Shown: one piece after another, positions 26,482-34,911 of the stretch
How positions within the stretch are numbered: the first letter of the stretch is position 1
How the letters are laid out: every line of letters starts with the position of its first letter
From: Effusibacillus lacus
GTDB taxonomy: Bacteria; Bacillota; Bacilli; Tumebacillales; Effusibacillaceae
DNA length: 50,139 nt
NCBI RefSeq assembly: GCF_002335525.1
Contig: NZ_BDUF01000057.1
Coordinates: 121,119-171,257, forward strand
Reading direction: 5' to 3'
Made by a program: the position numbers and the translations under genes
Notes under the pieces: generated by a model
Told to the model about the DNA's origin: nothing
The model's database searches: none
Seen by the model: only the letters and a program-made list of their open reading frames with translations

Positions 26482-26600
26482 GAGGCTGTCCCCAAATTAT
26501 AAGACAGCCTGTTGACGATATGTTTCTAAACAACGGTGTTTTCATCGTTATATCTGTCGAATTCATTGTAATTCTTAAAATAACATTTATTTTAATAGTC
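26482..26600. mobile_element. IS-end-like relic, copy 2
   Basis: GAGGCTGTCCCC, TAAGACAGCC, TGTTTTCATCG, TGTCGAATTC and AAAATAA appear in the same order and spacing as in 6648-6790. Overall identity is modest by eye. It lies just after the TSUP relic and before the palindrome array. No transposase is visible. Confidence 0.5.
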
Positions 26601-26643
26601 CCTTATCGTGAATCCGTTAGTTATCTCCACGACTTCTACGCAA

Positions 26644-26949
26644 TTACGGCACCTGGTGCCGTAAACTCCGTGACCCATTTACAATAGCGGCACCTGATAC
26701 CGTTAACTCCACGACCCATATACAATAACGGCACCTGGTACCGTTATCATTTCAACCTGAGTCGCTTAGCGGCATGGAGTGCCGCTAATATTAAACCTAG
26801 GCCGCTTAGCGGCATTTGGTGCCGTTATGAATTTCAACCGTAGCCACTTAGCGGCATGGAGTGCCGCTATTTTTAGACGGGAGCCGCTTACCGGCACCTG
26901 GTGCCGTTAACTCCGAGCCCGTATCCAATAGCGCATTTTGGGGCCGAAG
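26644..26949. repeat. Array of eight palindromic units, period 40-42 bp
   Basis: Units of about 21 bp with core GGCACCTGGTGCC or GGCATGGAGTGCC flanked by TAGC/TAAC and GTTA/GCTA start at 26644, 26685, 26726, 26767, 26807, 26849, 26889 and 26929 (the last degenerate). Unit 1 is a perfect palindrome apart from its centre base. Intervening 19-21 bp fall in two types: ACTCCGTGACCCAT..ACAA (after units 1, 2 and in part 7) and ..AACC..GCCGCT (after 3-6). The array ends 10 nt from the hemL stop codon. It is not a CRISPR: the spacers themselves are repeated. Confidence 0.9.
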
Positions 26950-26959
26950 GGCTGGCATC

Positions 26960-28249
26960 CTACAACGCCTTCAACGCTTCCCGCGAAGCTTCCAGCGTGC
27001 GGTCAATATCCTCAACCGTATGAGCGAGAGACGTGAAGCCCGCTTCCAATTGGGAGGGCGCCAGATAGACACCCCGTTTCAGCATTTCGCGGAAATACTT
27101 CCCGTAACGATCCAGGTTGGAAGTCTTCGCTGTCGAATAATCCACAACTTCCGTATCAGTGAAAAAGCAGCCGAACATGCCCCCGACAGAACAGGTGAAA
27201 GAGGGGATTCCGAGTTCTTCGGTCGCCTCTTTAAACCCATCTGCGATCCGTCTGGACTTGGCAGCCAACTCCTCATAGACTCCCGTACGGCCCAACAGTT
27301 TCAGAGTCGTGTATCCCGCAATCATCGCCAGCGGGTTGCCGGACAATGTCCCGGCCTGGTAGATGGGACCTGCCGGCGCGATCATCTCCATGATTTCTTT
27401 CTTGCCGCCATAAGCGCCAACCGGCAAACCTCCGCCGATCACCTTACCCAGGGTGGTCAAATCCGGATCAATGTCGTAATAGGCTTGAGCCCCGCCATAA
27501 GCCACCCGGAAACCGGTCATCACCTCGTCAAAGATCAGAAGGGTCCCGTATTCACGGGTGATTTGCCGAACGGCTGGCAGATACCCGGGCTTGGGAAGAA
27601 CGCACCCCATGTTGCCCGCAACCGGTTCAATGATAACAGCCGCTATGTCTTCTCCAAACTTCTCGAAAGCCAGTTTCAGCGATTCGATATCGTTGAAAGG
27701 AACGGTCAAGGTGTTGGATGCAACCGATTCCGGCACCCCGGGTGAATCCGGCAAACCAAGGGTTGCCACGCCGGATCCCGCTTTAATTAACAGACTATCC
27801 GCATGTCCGTGGTAACAGCCTTCAAACTTGATGATCTTGCTGCGTTTGGTATAGCCGCGTGCCAGGCGGAGGGCGCTCATCGTCGCTTCCGTACCCGAAT
27901 TGACCATCCGCACAATCTCAACGGAAGGGACAATGTCTACGACCAGTTTGGCCATCTCCGTTTCCAGCAGGGTGGGGGCTCCGTAGGAGGTTCCTTTTTT
28001 CGTATACTCGATTACGGCCTCTGTCACTTCCGGATGGGCATGCCCCAAAATCAGCGGCCCCCAGGAAAGCACATAGTCAATATATTCATTTCCGTCAATG
28101 TCAAACATGCGGCTCCCTTCACCGCGTTCGATAAAGACAGGTTCCGTTCCGACTGCCCGAAAAGCCCGAACGGGAGAATTGACACCGCCTGGAATGAACT
28201 TCTTCGCTTCTGCAAAAGCAGCTTGTGATTTCTCGTAACCGTTGTGCAT
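26960..28249 (-). CDS. hemL: Glutamate-1-semialdehyde 2,1-aminomutase
   Basis: PLP enzyme forming 5-aminolevulinate from glutamate-1-semialdehyde, the second step after HemA in the C5 pathway. The 429-residue product has the aminotransferase class III layout: [14 protein letters not shown] at the N-terminus, [34 protein letters not shown], and the PLP lysine in [18 protein letters not shown] near residue 267. ATG 28249 has GGAGG 7 nt upstream; a more distant ATG at 28270 is less well placed. Last gene of the hem operon; the palindrome array follows its stop. Confidence 0.97.
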   Translation of the reverse strand: MHNGYEKSQAAFAEAKKFIPGGVNSPVRAFRAVGTEPVFIERGEGSRMFDIDGNEYIDYVLSWGPLILGHAHPEVTEAVIEYTKKGTSYGAPTLLETEMAKLVVDIVPSVEIVRMVNSGTEATMSALRLARGYTKRSKIIKFEGCYHGHADSLLIKAGSGVATLGLPDSPGVPESVASNTLTVPFNDIESLKLAFEKFGEDIAAVIIEPVAGNMGCVLPKPGYLPAVRQITREYGTLLIFDEVMTGFRVAYGGAQAYYDIDPDLTTLGKVIGGGLPVGAYGGKKEIMEMIAPAGPIYQAGTLSGNPLAMIAGYTTLKLLGRTGVYEELAAKSRRIADGFKEATEELGIPSFTCSVGGMFGCFFTDTEVVDYSTAKTSNLDRYGKYFREMLKRGVYLAPSQLEAGFTSLAHTVEDIDRTLEASREALKAL

Positions 28250-28290
28250 GACACGGCCTCCTCCAATCATTCAAGGCATTTTTTTCGGGG

Positions 28291-29265
28291 CTATTTCAGC
28301 CATTCTGCCGCTTCCTTCGCGTGGTAGGTAATGATCAGATCCGAACCGGCGCGCTTCAACCCTGTCAGCAGCTCCAGAACCACCTTCTGTTCATCCACCC
28401 AGCCGTTGCGGGCCGCCGCTTTGATCATCGAATATTCTCCCGATACGTTGTACGAAACGATCGGCAGATCGAAGTTGTCACGCAGCATCCGGATAATGTC
28501 CATGTAGGCCATGGCCGGCTTGACCATCAGAAAATCGGCGCCTTCTTCCACATCCGCCGCCGCTTCCCGCATCGCTTCCCGGGCATTGGCCGGATCCATC
28601 TGGTAGGTCTTCCGGTCGCCGAAGGCAGGGGCCGAATGAGCCGCATCCCGGAAAGGACCGTAGTAAGAAGACGCATATTTGACTGAGTAAGACATGATGG
28701 GAATGTTGAGAAACCCTTCCCGGTCGAGACCTGCCCGAATCGCGGCAATCCGTCCGTCCATCATATCGGAAGGAGCCACAATGTCCGCACCCGCCTGTGC
28801 GTGAGAGACAGCCGTTTTCGCCAGCAGTTCCAGCGTTGGGTCATTCAGGATTTCCCCTTCGTGTACGATCCCGCAGTGGCCCAGCGGATTGTAGGCACAC
28901 AAGCAAACATCGGTGATGACCGTCAGTTCCGGGTTCTCTTCCTTGATGGCGCGAACCGCCTGCTGGACGATCCCTTCCTGTGCGTACGCTTCCGAACTGA
29001 GATGGTCTTTGTTGGCCGGGACTCCAAACAGCAGAACCGCGCCAATGCCGAGCCTTGTAACTTCCTCAACCTCTTTGCGGATCTGGTCAATGGACAGGTG
29101 GTAAACGCCCGGCATCGAACCGATTTCTTCCTTCACATTGCTTCCGTGGGCAGCAAACAGGGGATAGATAAAATCAGTTGCGTTCAGTTCCGTTTCTCTT
29201 ACCATGGAACGGATTCCGGCAGTCCGGCGCAATCTGCGCAAGCGCTGAAAATCAGGTAGTTGCAT
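28291..29265 (-). CDS. hemB: Delta-aminolevulinic acid dehydratase (porphobilinogen synthase)
   Basis: Condenses two 5-aminolevulinate molecules to porphobilinogen. A 324-residue TIM-barrel protein with the zinc-type cysteine cluster DVCLCAYNPLGHCG (about 119-132), the two active-site lysines in YSVKYASSYYGPFRDA (about 198) and FLMVKPAMAYMDII (about 250), and the SYNVSGEYSMI C-terminal block. The Cys cluster indicates a zinc-dependent rather than a magnesium-only enzyme. It starts at ATG 29265, with GGAG 10 nt upstream. Confidence 0.97.
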   Translation of the reverse strand: MQLPDFQRLRRLRRTAGIRSMVRETELNATDFIYPLFAAHGSNVKEEIGSMPGVYHLSIDQIRKEVEEVTRLGIGAVLLFGVPANKDHLSSEAYAQEGIVQQAVRAIKEENPELTVITDVCLCAYNPLGHCGIVHEGEILNDPTLELLAKTAVSHAQAGADIVAPSDMMDGRIAAIRAGLDREGFLNIPIMSYSVKYASSYYGPFRDAAHSAPAFGDRKTYQMDPANAREAMREAAADVEEGADFLMVKPAMAYMDIIRMLRDNFDLPIVSYNVSGEYSMIKAAARNGWVDEQKVVLELLTGLKRAGSDLIITYHAKEAAEWLK

Positions 29266-29288
29266 GCCTGACTCACTCCTTCGTATCC

Positions 29289-30815
29289 TTAAAATGAATT
29301 TCTTTGCTCATGGGCAATTAGTGCTTCCACCAATCCCTGAATGGTATGGGTTTCAGCCGTCACATCCACACGAAGCCCCATTTTTTCCGCAGTTTCGGTT
29401 GTAATGGGACCGATGGAAGCGATTGTGACTCTCTGCAACAGGGAATGCAGATCTTCCCCTTCAAGGATTTTTACAAAATTCTTTACTGTGGAAGAACTGG
29501 TAAAAGTAATGGCATGGATATCCCCATCGCTTAGCATCTGTAACGCTTCCTGCGCATGCTCGAAGACGGGCACATTCTCGTATACATCCACTTCCACTAC
29601 CTTGCATCCAATTTGACGCAATGCCTCCGGCAGCGCCTTGCGGGCGATGTCCGCCCTTGGCAGCAGCACTTTCTGACCGGAACGAACATGGGAAGCAAGC
29701 TCTTCAAACAAAGCCTCCCCAACGAACTGTTGCGGAATAAGATCTGCGATCAGTCCTCTTTGCCTGAGAGCTTCTTCGGTTGTGGCGCCAACAGATGCAA
29801 TCTTGCCGCGTATCCTGCGGACATCGATCTCCATCTCAAGCATTCGTCCAAAGAAGAATTCCACTCCGTTCACCGAAGTAAACACAATCCAATCAAAGGT
29901 TTCCAGGTTATGCAACGCATGGTCGACCGGTCCCCAATCACTCGGAGGCACCAGCCGTATCACCGGAAATTCGTAAGATTCTCCACCTTGCTCTTCAATG
30001 AGCCGCGCCAATTCACTGGCTTGTGTTCGCGCCCGGGTAATCATTACCCGTTTGCCGAACAGCGGCTTCTTCTCAAACCATGCAATTTTATCCCGTAACC
30101 GCACAACATCCCCAACCACGATTACCGCCGGGTTCCGGAAATTGGCCTGTTCCACTTTTTCGGCTATGTCAGAAAGGGTGCCGGTGAGGGTTTCCTGTTC
30201 CGCCCACGTACCCCAACGGGTAAGTGCAACGGGTGTATCTGCAGGTCTTCCGTAGCGAATCAGATTGTCCGCAATGGACGCAATCCTTCCGACTCCCATC
30301 AAAAAAATCAGGGTGTCCGAACCAACCGCCACCCGCTCCCAATCCACACTGACAGTGCCTTTCGCCGGGTCTTCATGTCCTGTCACAACAGCGAAAGACG
30401 AGGCAACCCCTCGATAAGTAACCGGGATCCCGGCATAAATCGGAACGCCAATGGCAGATGATACTCCCGGAATCACCTCATACTCGATTCCATGTTCCGC
30501 CAAATGCTCCATCTCTTCTCCTACCCGGCCGAACACACTGGGATCGCCGCCTTTCAGACGGACTACAGTCTTTCCTTGCTTCGCGTATTCTGCAAGCAGG
30601 CGGTTAATTTCTTCCTGCGGCAGGGTGTGCTGGTCAGGAGTTTTCCCGGAATATATCAACTCCGCTCCGGACGGCGCAAACGCAAGCAATCTCGGGGAGC
30701 AAAGGCGGTCATACAGAACCACGTCCGCTGTCTGAATGGCATTCCGCCCCTTGACCGTAATCAATCCGGGATCGCCGGGACCCGCCCCGACAAGGTATAC
30801 TTTGCCGGAAACCAT
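29289..30815 (-). CDS. Uroporphyrinogen-III C-methyltransferase / uroporphyrinogen-III synthase fusion
   Basis: A 508-residue bifunctional protein. Residues about 1-250 are a SAM-dependent SUMT (CobA type) with VGAGPGDPGLITVKG, RLKGGDPSVFGRVGEE and YAGIPVTYRGVASSFAVVTGH. Residues about 255-505 are HemD, the cosynthase closing hydroxymethylbilane, with RVMITRARTQASELARLIEEQG and FTSVNGVEFFFGRM. One chain thus makes uroporphyrinogen III and diverts it to precorrin-2, the branch to siroheme. In B. subtilis these are separate genes; the fusion is known in other Firmicutes. It overlaps the hemC stop by one base. Confidence 0.93.
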   Translation of the reverse strand: MVSGKVYLVGAGPGDPGLITVKGRNAIQTADVVLYDRLCSPRLLAFAPSGAELIYSGKTPDQHTLPQEEINRLLAEYAKQGKTVVRLKGGDPSVFGRVGEEMEHLAEHGIEYEVIPGVSSAIGVPIYAGIPVTYRGVASSFAVVTGHEDPAKGTVSVDWERVAVGSDTLIFLMGVGRIASIADNLIRYGRPADTPVALTRWGTWAEQETLTGTLSDIAEKVEQANFRNPAVIVVGDVVRLRDKIAWFEKKPLFGKRVMITRARTQASELARLIEEQGGESYEFPVIRLVPPSDWGPVDHALHNLETFDWIVFTSVNGVEFFFGRMLEMEIDVRRIRGKIASVGATTEEALRQRGLIADLIPQQFVGEALFEELASHVRSGQKVLLPRADIARKALPEALRQIGCKVVEVDVYENVPVFEHAQEALQMLSDGDIHAITFTSSSTVKNFVKILEGEDLHSLLQRVTIASIGPITTETAEKMGLRVDVTAETHTIQGLVEALIAHEQRNSF

Positions 30816-31741
30816 CAGGATTTCATCTCCTGATTGACTGCCTCCAGAATTTCAAATGCCCCCCGATCCATCAGTTTCGCGGCTACCTCCAGCCCCAATT
30901 CCTCCGGACGATTGCCTTCCGCAAACTCTTTCAATAGAGTGGAGCCGTCAGGCGTGCCCACAAATCCTCTGAGGGATATCAGACCGTCATGGGATTCGGC
31001 AAAACCGCCAATCGGAACCTGGCACCCGCCGTTCAACTTGCCCAGAAAAGCCCGCTCGGCCATCACTTCCATGCGAGTCGGTTCATGATCCAACACCGAC
31101 AGCAGTTCAATCATATCCTTGTCATCCGAACGGCATTGAACCGCCAAGGCTCCTTGTCCAACCGCCGGGATGCAAATGTCAACGGAAAGCCGCTCGGTTG
31201 AGCGGTTAAGCCACCCCATACGGGACAGTCCGGCCGCAGCCAGTATGATGGCATCCAATTCTTCCTCTTCCAGCTTGCGCAGACGGGTGTCAATATTGCC
31301 TCGCAGCGGACGGATTTCCAGATCCGGACGGGCCGCTTTAATCTGGGCCGCCCGGCGCAGCGAACTGGTTCCCACCTTCGCTCCCTTCGGAAGCTCGATA
31401 AAAGATCGGCCGTCACGGCTGATCAACACGTCCCTCGGATCTTCCCGTTCCGGTACGGCAACAATCATCAGACCGTCGGGGATTTCGGCTGGCATGTCCT
31501 TCATGCTGTGGACGGCAAAATCAGCCGTACCATCCAGCAATGCCTGCTCGATCTCTTTGACAAACAGTCCTTTGCCGCCAATCTTGGACAAAGTAACCTC
31601 CAGGATTCGATCTCCTTGGGTGACGATCTTTTCCATTTCAATCTTCAAGCCCGGATAAACGGATTCCAATTGGGAGCAAACCCAGTTGGTCTGGGTTACT
31701 GCCAGAGCGCTTTTTCGGGTTGCCACTTTAATTTGTCTCAT
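30815..31741 (-). CDS. hemC: Hydroxymethylbilane synthase (porphobilinogen deaminase)
   Basis: Polymerises four porphobilinogens to hydroxymethylbilane. The 308-residue product has VATRKSALAVTQTNWV at the N-terminus, GDFAVHSMKDMP-type motif (TADFAVHSMKDMPAE), conserved arginines in GTSSLRRAAQIKAARPDL and RGNIDTRLRKL, and the dipyrromethane-cofactor cysteine in LNGGCQVPIGGFAE near 240. It starts within the stop of the upstream precorrin-2 dehydrogenase gene (ATGA overlap). Confidence 0.97.
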   Translation of the reverse strand: MRQIKVATRKSALAVTQTNWVCSQLESVYPGLKIEMEKIVTQGDRILEVTLSKIGGKGLFVKEIEQALLDGTADFAVHSMKDMPAEIPDGLMIVAVPEREDPRDVLISRDGRSFIELPKGAKVGTSSLRRAAQIKAARPDLEIRPLRGNIDTRLRKLEEEELDAIILAAAGLSRMGWLNRSTERLSVDICIPAVGQGALAVQCRSDDKDMIELLSVLDHEPTRMEVMAERAFLGKLNGGCQVPIGGFAESHDGLISLRGFVGTPDGSTLLKEFAEGNRPEELGLEVAAKLMDRGAFEILEAVNQEMKS

Positions 31742-32397
31742 GAATTTCCCTGCCCCTCTATGATGGACCGGATAATCCGGTCCGCTTCAGCTTCGTTTCC
31801 GCTGCGCAGCAGTTCCCGAACACGGGATTGGACGATTGCGAGCAGGACTTCGGCTCGCATTTTTTCCTCATCAATGGTTTGTTTCAGATGTTCCCGAACC
31901 GAGGACAACTTGTGCAGATAAACTTCAAACTCTTCGCCAAAATACTCTTCCAAGTCTTCCCGGATCGCTTTTGCCACAACCGGTCCGGTTCCAGACGTGG
32001 ATATGGCCACTTGCAACGGTCCTCTGTCAACAACAGCCGGAAAGATCAGATTGGCTTCTGCTGCACCATGCACGGAATTCACCAGACGTCCTTCCTTGTT
32101 GACTTCCTCGACTACCAGGCGGTTCACTTCCCGTGAGTCAGTTGCTGCAATTGTCAGGAAAGCGCCCTCTGTGTCGCCTGGTTCATAAGGCCGGGCTATG
32201 TGTTCAATCGCACCTTCGGCCGCAAGCCTCCCCAGTTCAGGGGTAAGACCGGGTGATACAATCCTGATGCGGGCACCACATGCCAGGAGAGTTTTGATTT
32301 TGCGTTCCGCCACTTGACCGCCTCCGATGACTGTGCACAAACGGCCGGCAATATCAAGAAACGCGGCAAAATACCGGCTGTCCATGGAAGCAGTCAT
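31738..32397 (-). CDS. Precorrin-2 dehydrogenase/sirohydrochlorin ferrochelatase-type protein
   Basis: A 219-residue protein of the CysG N-terminal/Met8/SirC type: NAD-binding IGGGQVAERKIKTLL (about 24-38), TIAATDSREVNRLV, VNSVHGAAEANLIFPAVVDRGPLQVAISTSGTGPVVA, then a helical dimerisation/chelatase domain. It oxidises precorrin-2 to sirohydrochlorin and may insert iron. With the CobA domain in the hemD fusion, this operon can start siroheme synthesis. Starts at ATG 32397 in the hemX stop (ATGA), or at the Met codon 32385 with a better spacer. Confidence 0.9.
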   Translation of the reverse strand: MTASMDSRYFAAFLDIAGRLCTVIGGGQVAERKIKTLLACGARIRIVSPGLTPELGRLAAEGAIEHIARPYEPGDTEGAFLTIAATDSREVNRLVVEEVNKEGRLVNSVHGAAEANLIFPAVVDRGPLQVAISTSGTGPVVAKAIREDLEEYFGEEFEVYLHKLSSVREHLKQTIDEEKMRAEVLLAIVQSRVRELLRSGNEAEADRIIRSIIEGQGNS

Positions 32398-33215
32398 CTC
32401 CAGTTATGGAAATCGGAAAAAAATTCCCCGACAATCAAATAATTGATGACGACTCCAACAAAGCCGGTGATGTTGATCCACGCCAACCTTCTTCCGAGCC
32501 AGCCGGCAGACACCCGCAAATAGATGGAGATGCCGTAGTTCACCAGCACCAACAACGAGACCACCGGTTTCGGATCGAGAATCAGAATCTCGTCATACCT
32601 TGCATTATACCAAATGGCTCCCAGAATCATCGCAGTCAGCAAGAGCGGGAAGCCAAACACCACCAGCCGGTGAGAGAACTGCTCCAATTGATCCAGAGAA
32701 GGCAAACGCCGGAACAGGTCGTTCCACCTCTTTTCTTTCAACAGTTTTTCCTGGATCAGGTACATGATGGAGAAGATGGTAGCCAGCAAGAAACAAGCAT
32801 AGCTCAAAAGCGCCATTGAAATGTGCAAAACCAACAGATTCCCCTGCAGGGAAGCGGCAAGAGACGTAGCCCCCTTGTAGGTGAAGGTGACGAACGCCAC
32901 GGCTGCAAAACCCGCCACGTTGGTAAAGAATGTGAACAGATCGATTTTGTAGAAAAAATTGATCACCAGCGAGAACGTAATCAGGATCCAGGAGAAAAAG
33001 ATCATCGTCTCGAAAGTGGTCAGGATCGGAACGTAATTGAGTTCCAGCATCCGCATGATAAAGAAAACGGACTGGATGATCCAGACAGCAAACACCAACC
33101 CGAAAGCAAACCGGTTCGCCTTCAGGTTGGGATGAATGAAGTCCACAAAATACAGCAGTACAGCGACTGCGTAAATAAATGTCATGATATCGTACAGAAG
33201 GACACTCACCTGCAT
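32394..33215 (-). CDS. hemX: HemX/CcsA-like cytochrome c assembly membrane protein
   Basis: A 273-residue protein with about eight membrane helices and the CcsA/HemX fold; conserved histidines or aromatic residues include LVLHISMALLSYACFL and PLLLTAMILGAIWYNARY. In B. subtilis HemX negatively affects the HemA level. ATG 33215 has AGGGGGG 7 nt upstream, better than ATG 33221, which sits one base from the Shine-Dalgarno sequence. It lies directly after hemA as in Bacillus. Confidence 0.9.
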   Translation of the reverse strand: MQVSVLLYDIMTFIYAVAVLLYFVDFIHPNLKANRFAFGLVFAVWIIQSVFFIMRMLELNYVPILTTFETMIFFSWILITFSLVINFFYKIDLFTFFTNVAGFAAVAFVTFTYKGATSLAASLQGNLLVLHISMALLSYACFLLATIFSIMYLIQEKLLKEKRWNDLFRRLPSLDQLEQFSHRLVVFGFPLLLTAMILGAIWYNARYDEILILDPKPVVSLLVLVNYGISIYLRVSAGWLGRRLAWINITGFVGVVINYLIVGEFFSDFHNWR

Positions 33216-33227
33216 CCGCATGCCCCC

Positions 33228-34658
33228 CTATCTGGAAAGCCCGCCGAACCACTGGGTTTCGACGGTGGCTTTAGTATTTTGGTAGGTTTCCGATTTGGCA
33301 ACCGTAACGGCCGCTTGCGGCTGCCGCTTCTCTCTGCCTTCAGGTTCAGGAGATTCCGGTTCGGGAGAAGAGTGTTTGCTCGCAGATTCCGCTGTCTCTT
33401 CCAATGCAAAAATCCGTGAAAAAACTTCCAGATACAGATCCGCCTGCTGCTCCGTGGCCATCTCCTTCAATTGTTGAATGGGGTCCCGGAGCAACTGGTT
33501 GACAATGCTCATGGTGTGCTTCTCCAAGTGCTTCATTTCCCGATCCGTCAGATTGGGCAGTTTGTTGCGAAGGCTTTCCATCACCGATTTCTGAATGCCA
33601 CCCGCCTTTTTCTGCAGGGCCTGGATCAATGGAATGGCCGCCCGTTCCGTCTGCCATTGTTTGAACGCGACCAATTCCTGCTCCAAAAACTGCTCGATCT
33701 TCCGGGCTTCCTTGCGTCGTTCTTCCAGATTGGCCGCGATAACGCCTTCCAGGTCATCAATATCATAGAGAAAGACATTGTCAAGATCGTTGATTTTCGG
33801 ATCCAGGTCACGGGGAACCGCGATGTCGATCATGAACAGCGGACGAAAACGGCGCTGTTTCATGGCGCTTCCCACCTGGTTTTTCGTTACTACATACCCT
33901 TCGGCGCCAGTTGAGGAAATGACAATATCCGCCTCTTTCAGAGCCAGATCAATGGACTTGAGCTCAAGGGCGTGGCCTTCGAATTTGTCAGCCAGCTCTT
34001 TGGCCCGCTCAAATGTACGGTTTACCACAAGAACACGGCGAGCACCCGATGAATACAGGTGTTTGGCCGTCAACTCGCTCATTTTTCCGGCGCCTATAAT
34101 CAGAACGGTCTTGTTGGTAAGCTCTTCGAAGATTTTTTTCGCCAATTCGACAGCCGCGTAAGAGACCGACACCGCATAGCGTCCAATCTCCGTTTCCGAA
34201 TGAGCCTGCTTGGCCAAAGTAACGGCCCGTTTGAACAAATTATTGAAAGTGGCGCCGGTAGTGCCCAGTCCCTGAGCGAACAAAAAAGCGTCCTTCACTT
34301 GCCCGAGAATCTGTGTCTCCCCCAGCACCATCGAATCCAACCCGCAAGTCACGCGAAACAAATGACGAACCGCCAGATCATCGGCGTGGATATACAGATA
34401 TGGCAAAAACACCTCACGGGAAATTCCTGAGGCATCAGCCAGAAACTTTATGATTTCTTCCCGTCCGGCATTTGCCGAATAGGCGACAGCGTAGACTTCT
34501 GTCCGGTTGCAGGTGGACACCACCACAGCTTCAGCCAGACAACCAGCTTGGACAAGACGTCTGAGCGCGTCTTCCAGATCATGCTCCAATATGGCAAATT
34601 TTTCCCGGATCTCAACAGGGGCAGTCCTGTAATTCAGTCCAATTGCGAGGATATTCAT
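33228..34658 (-). CDS. hemA: Glutamyl-tRNA reductase
   Basis: Reduces glutamyl-tRNA to glutamate-1-semialdehyde, the first committed step of the C5 tetrapyrrole pathway. Seen: GLNYRTAPVEIREKFA, the nucleophilic Cys in VVSTCNRTEVYAV near 50, the NADPH motif LIIGAGKMSELTAKHL near 186, STGAEGYVVTKN, and a C-terminal helical dimerisation region. The final 50 residues form a Pro/Glu/Lys-rich tail (PEPESPEPEGREKRQPQ) that makes the protein (476 aa) longer than usual. ATG 34658 has GGAGGGGG 6 nt upstream; promoter at 34717-34745. First gene of hemA-hemX-sirC-type-hemC-cobA/hemD-hemB-hemL. Confidence 0.96.
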   Translation of the reverse strand: MNILAIGLNYRTAPVEIREKFAILEHDLEDALRRLVQAGCLAEAVVVSTCNRTEVYAVAYSANAGREEIIKFLADASGISREVFLPYLYIHADDLAVRHLFRVTCGLDSMVLGETQILGQVKDAFLFAQGLGTTGATFNNLFKRAVTLAKQAHSETEIGRYAVSVSYAAVELAKKIFEELTNKTVLIIGAGKMSELTAKHLYSSGARRVLVVNRTFERAKELADKFEGHALELKSIDLALKEADIVISSTGAEGYVVTKNQVGSAMKQRRFRPLFMIDIAVPRDLDPKINDLDNVFLYDIDDLEGVIAANLEERRKEARKIEQFLEQELVAFKQWQTERAAIPLIQALQKKAGGIQKSVMESLRNKLPNLTDREMKHLEKHTMSIVNQLLRDPIQQLKEMATEQQADLYLEVFSRIFALEETAESASKHSSPEPESPEPEGREKRQPQAAVTVAKSETYQNTKATVETQWFGGLSR

Positions 34659-34716
34659 GTAACCCCCTCCGATTCAAACAAGGCCACACTTCCGTGATGC
34701 TTGAACTTATCGACTC

Positions 34717-34745
34717 ATTATAACACTAAACGCCGCATAACCGAA
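34717..34745 (-). promoter_or_regulatory. Probable promoter of the hem operon
   Basis: Perfect -10 TATAAT (34722-34717) with 17 nt to a weak -35 TTCGGT (34745-34740), about 60 nt before the hemA start. No PerR/Fur-like palindrome is obvious in the 250-nt divergent gap to 34912, and no riboswitch was recognised. Confidence 0.6.
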
Positions 34746-34911
34746 ACCCGAGAAGGCTTACGTTATTCTTACAACTTTTTGACCGTCTTCCGGCGGCGCT
34801 TCCCATTCTTGTCACACTGCCTTCGCTGTCGCACGTCCGGCCAGTCCTGTCACCAACTCTGGGCCTTTGCCATAGGATGGATATCATCTGAAAAGGAGGT
34901 CCAGGACACAA

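Noticed and set aside
26644-26949. CRISPR array
   Set aside because: Repeats are palindromes of about 21 bp and the intervening sequences are repeats too; no cas genes nearby.
26861-27745. Plus-strand 294-codon ORF opposite hemL and extending into the palindrome array
   Set aside because: Shadow of hemL; it starts inside the repeat array and lacks coding signals.
34659-34911. Riboswitch or regulator box upstream of hemA
   Set aside because: No recognised aptamer or convincing PerR/Fur palindrome; only a promoter is called.
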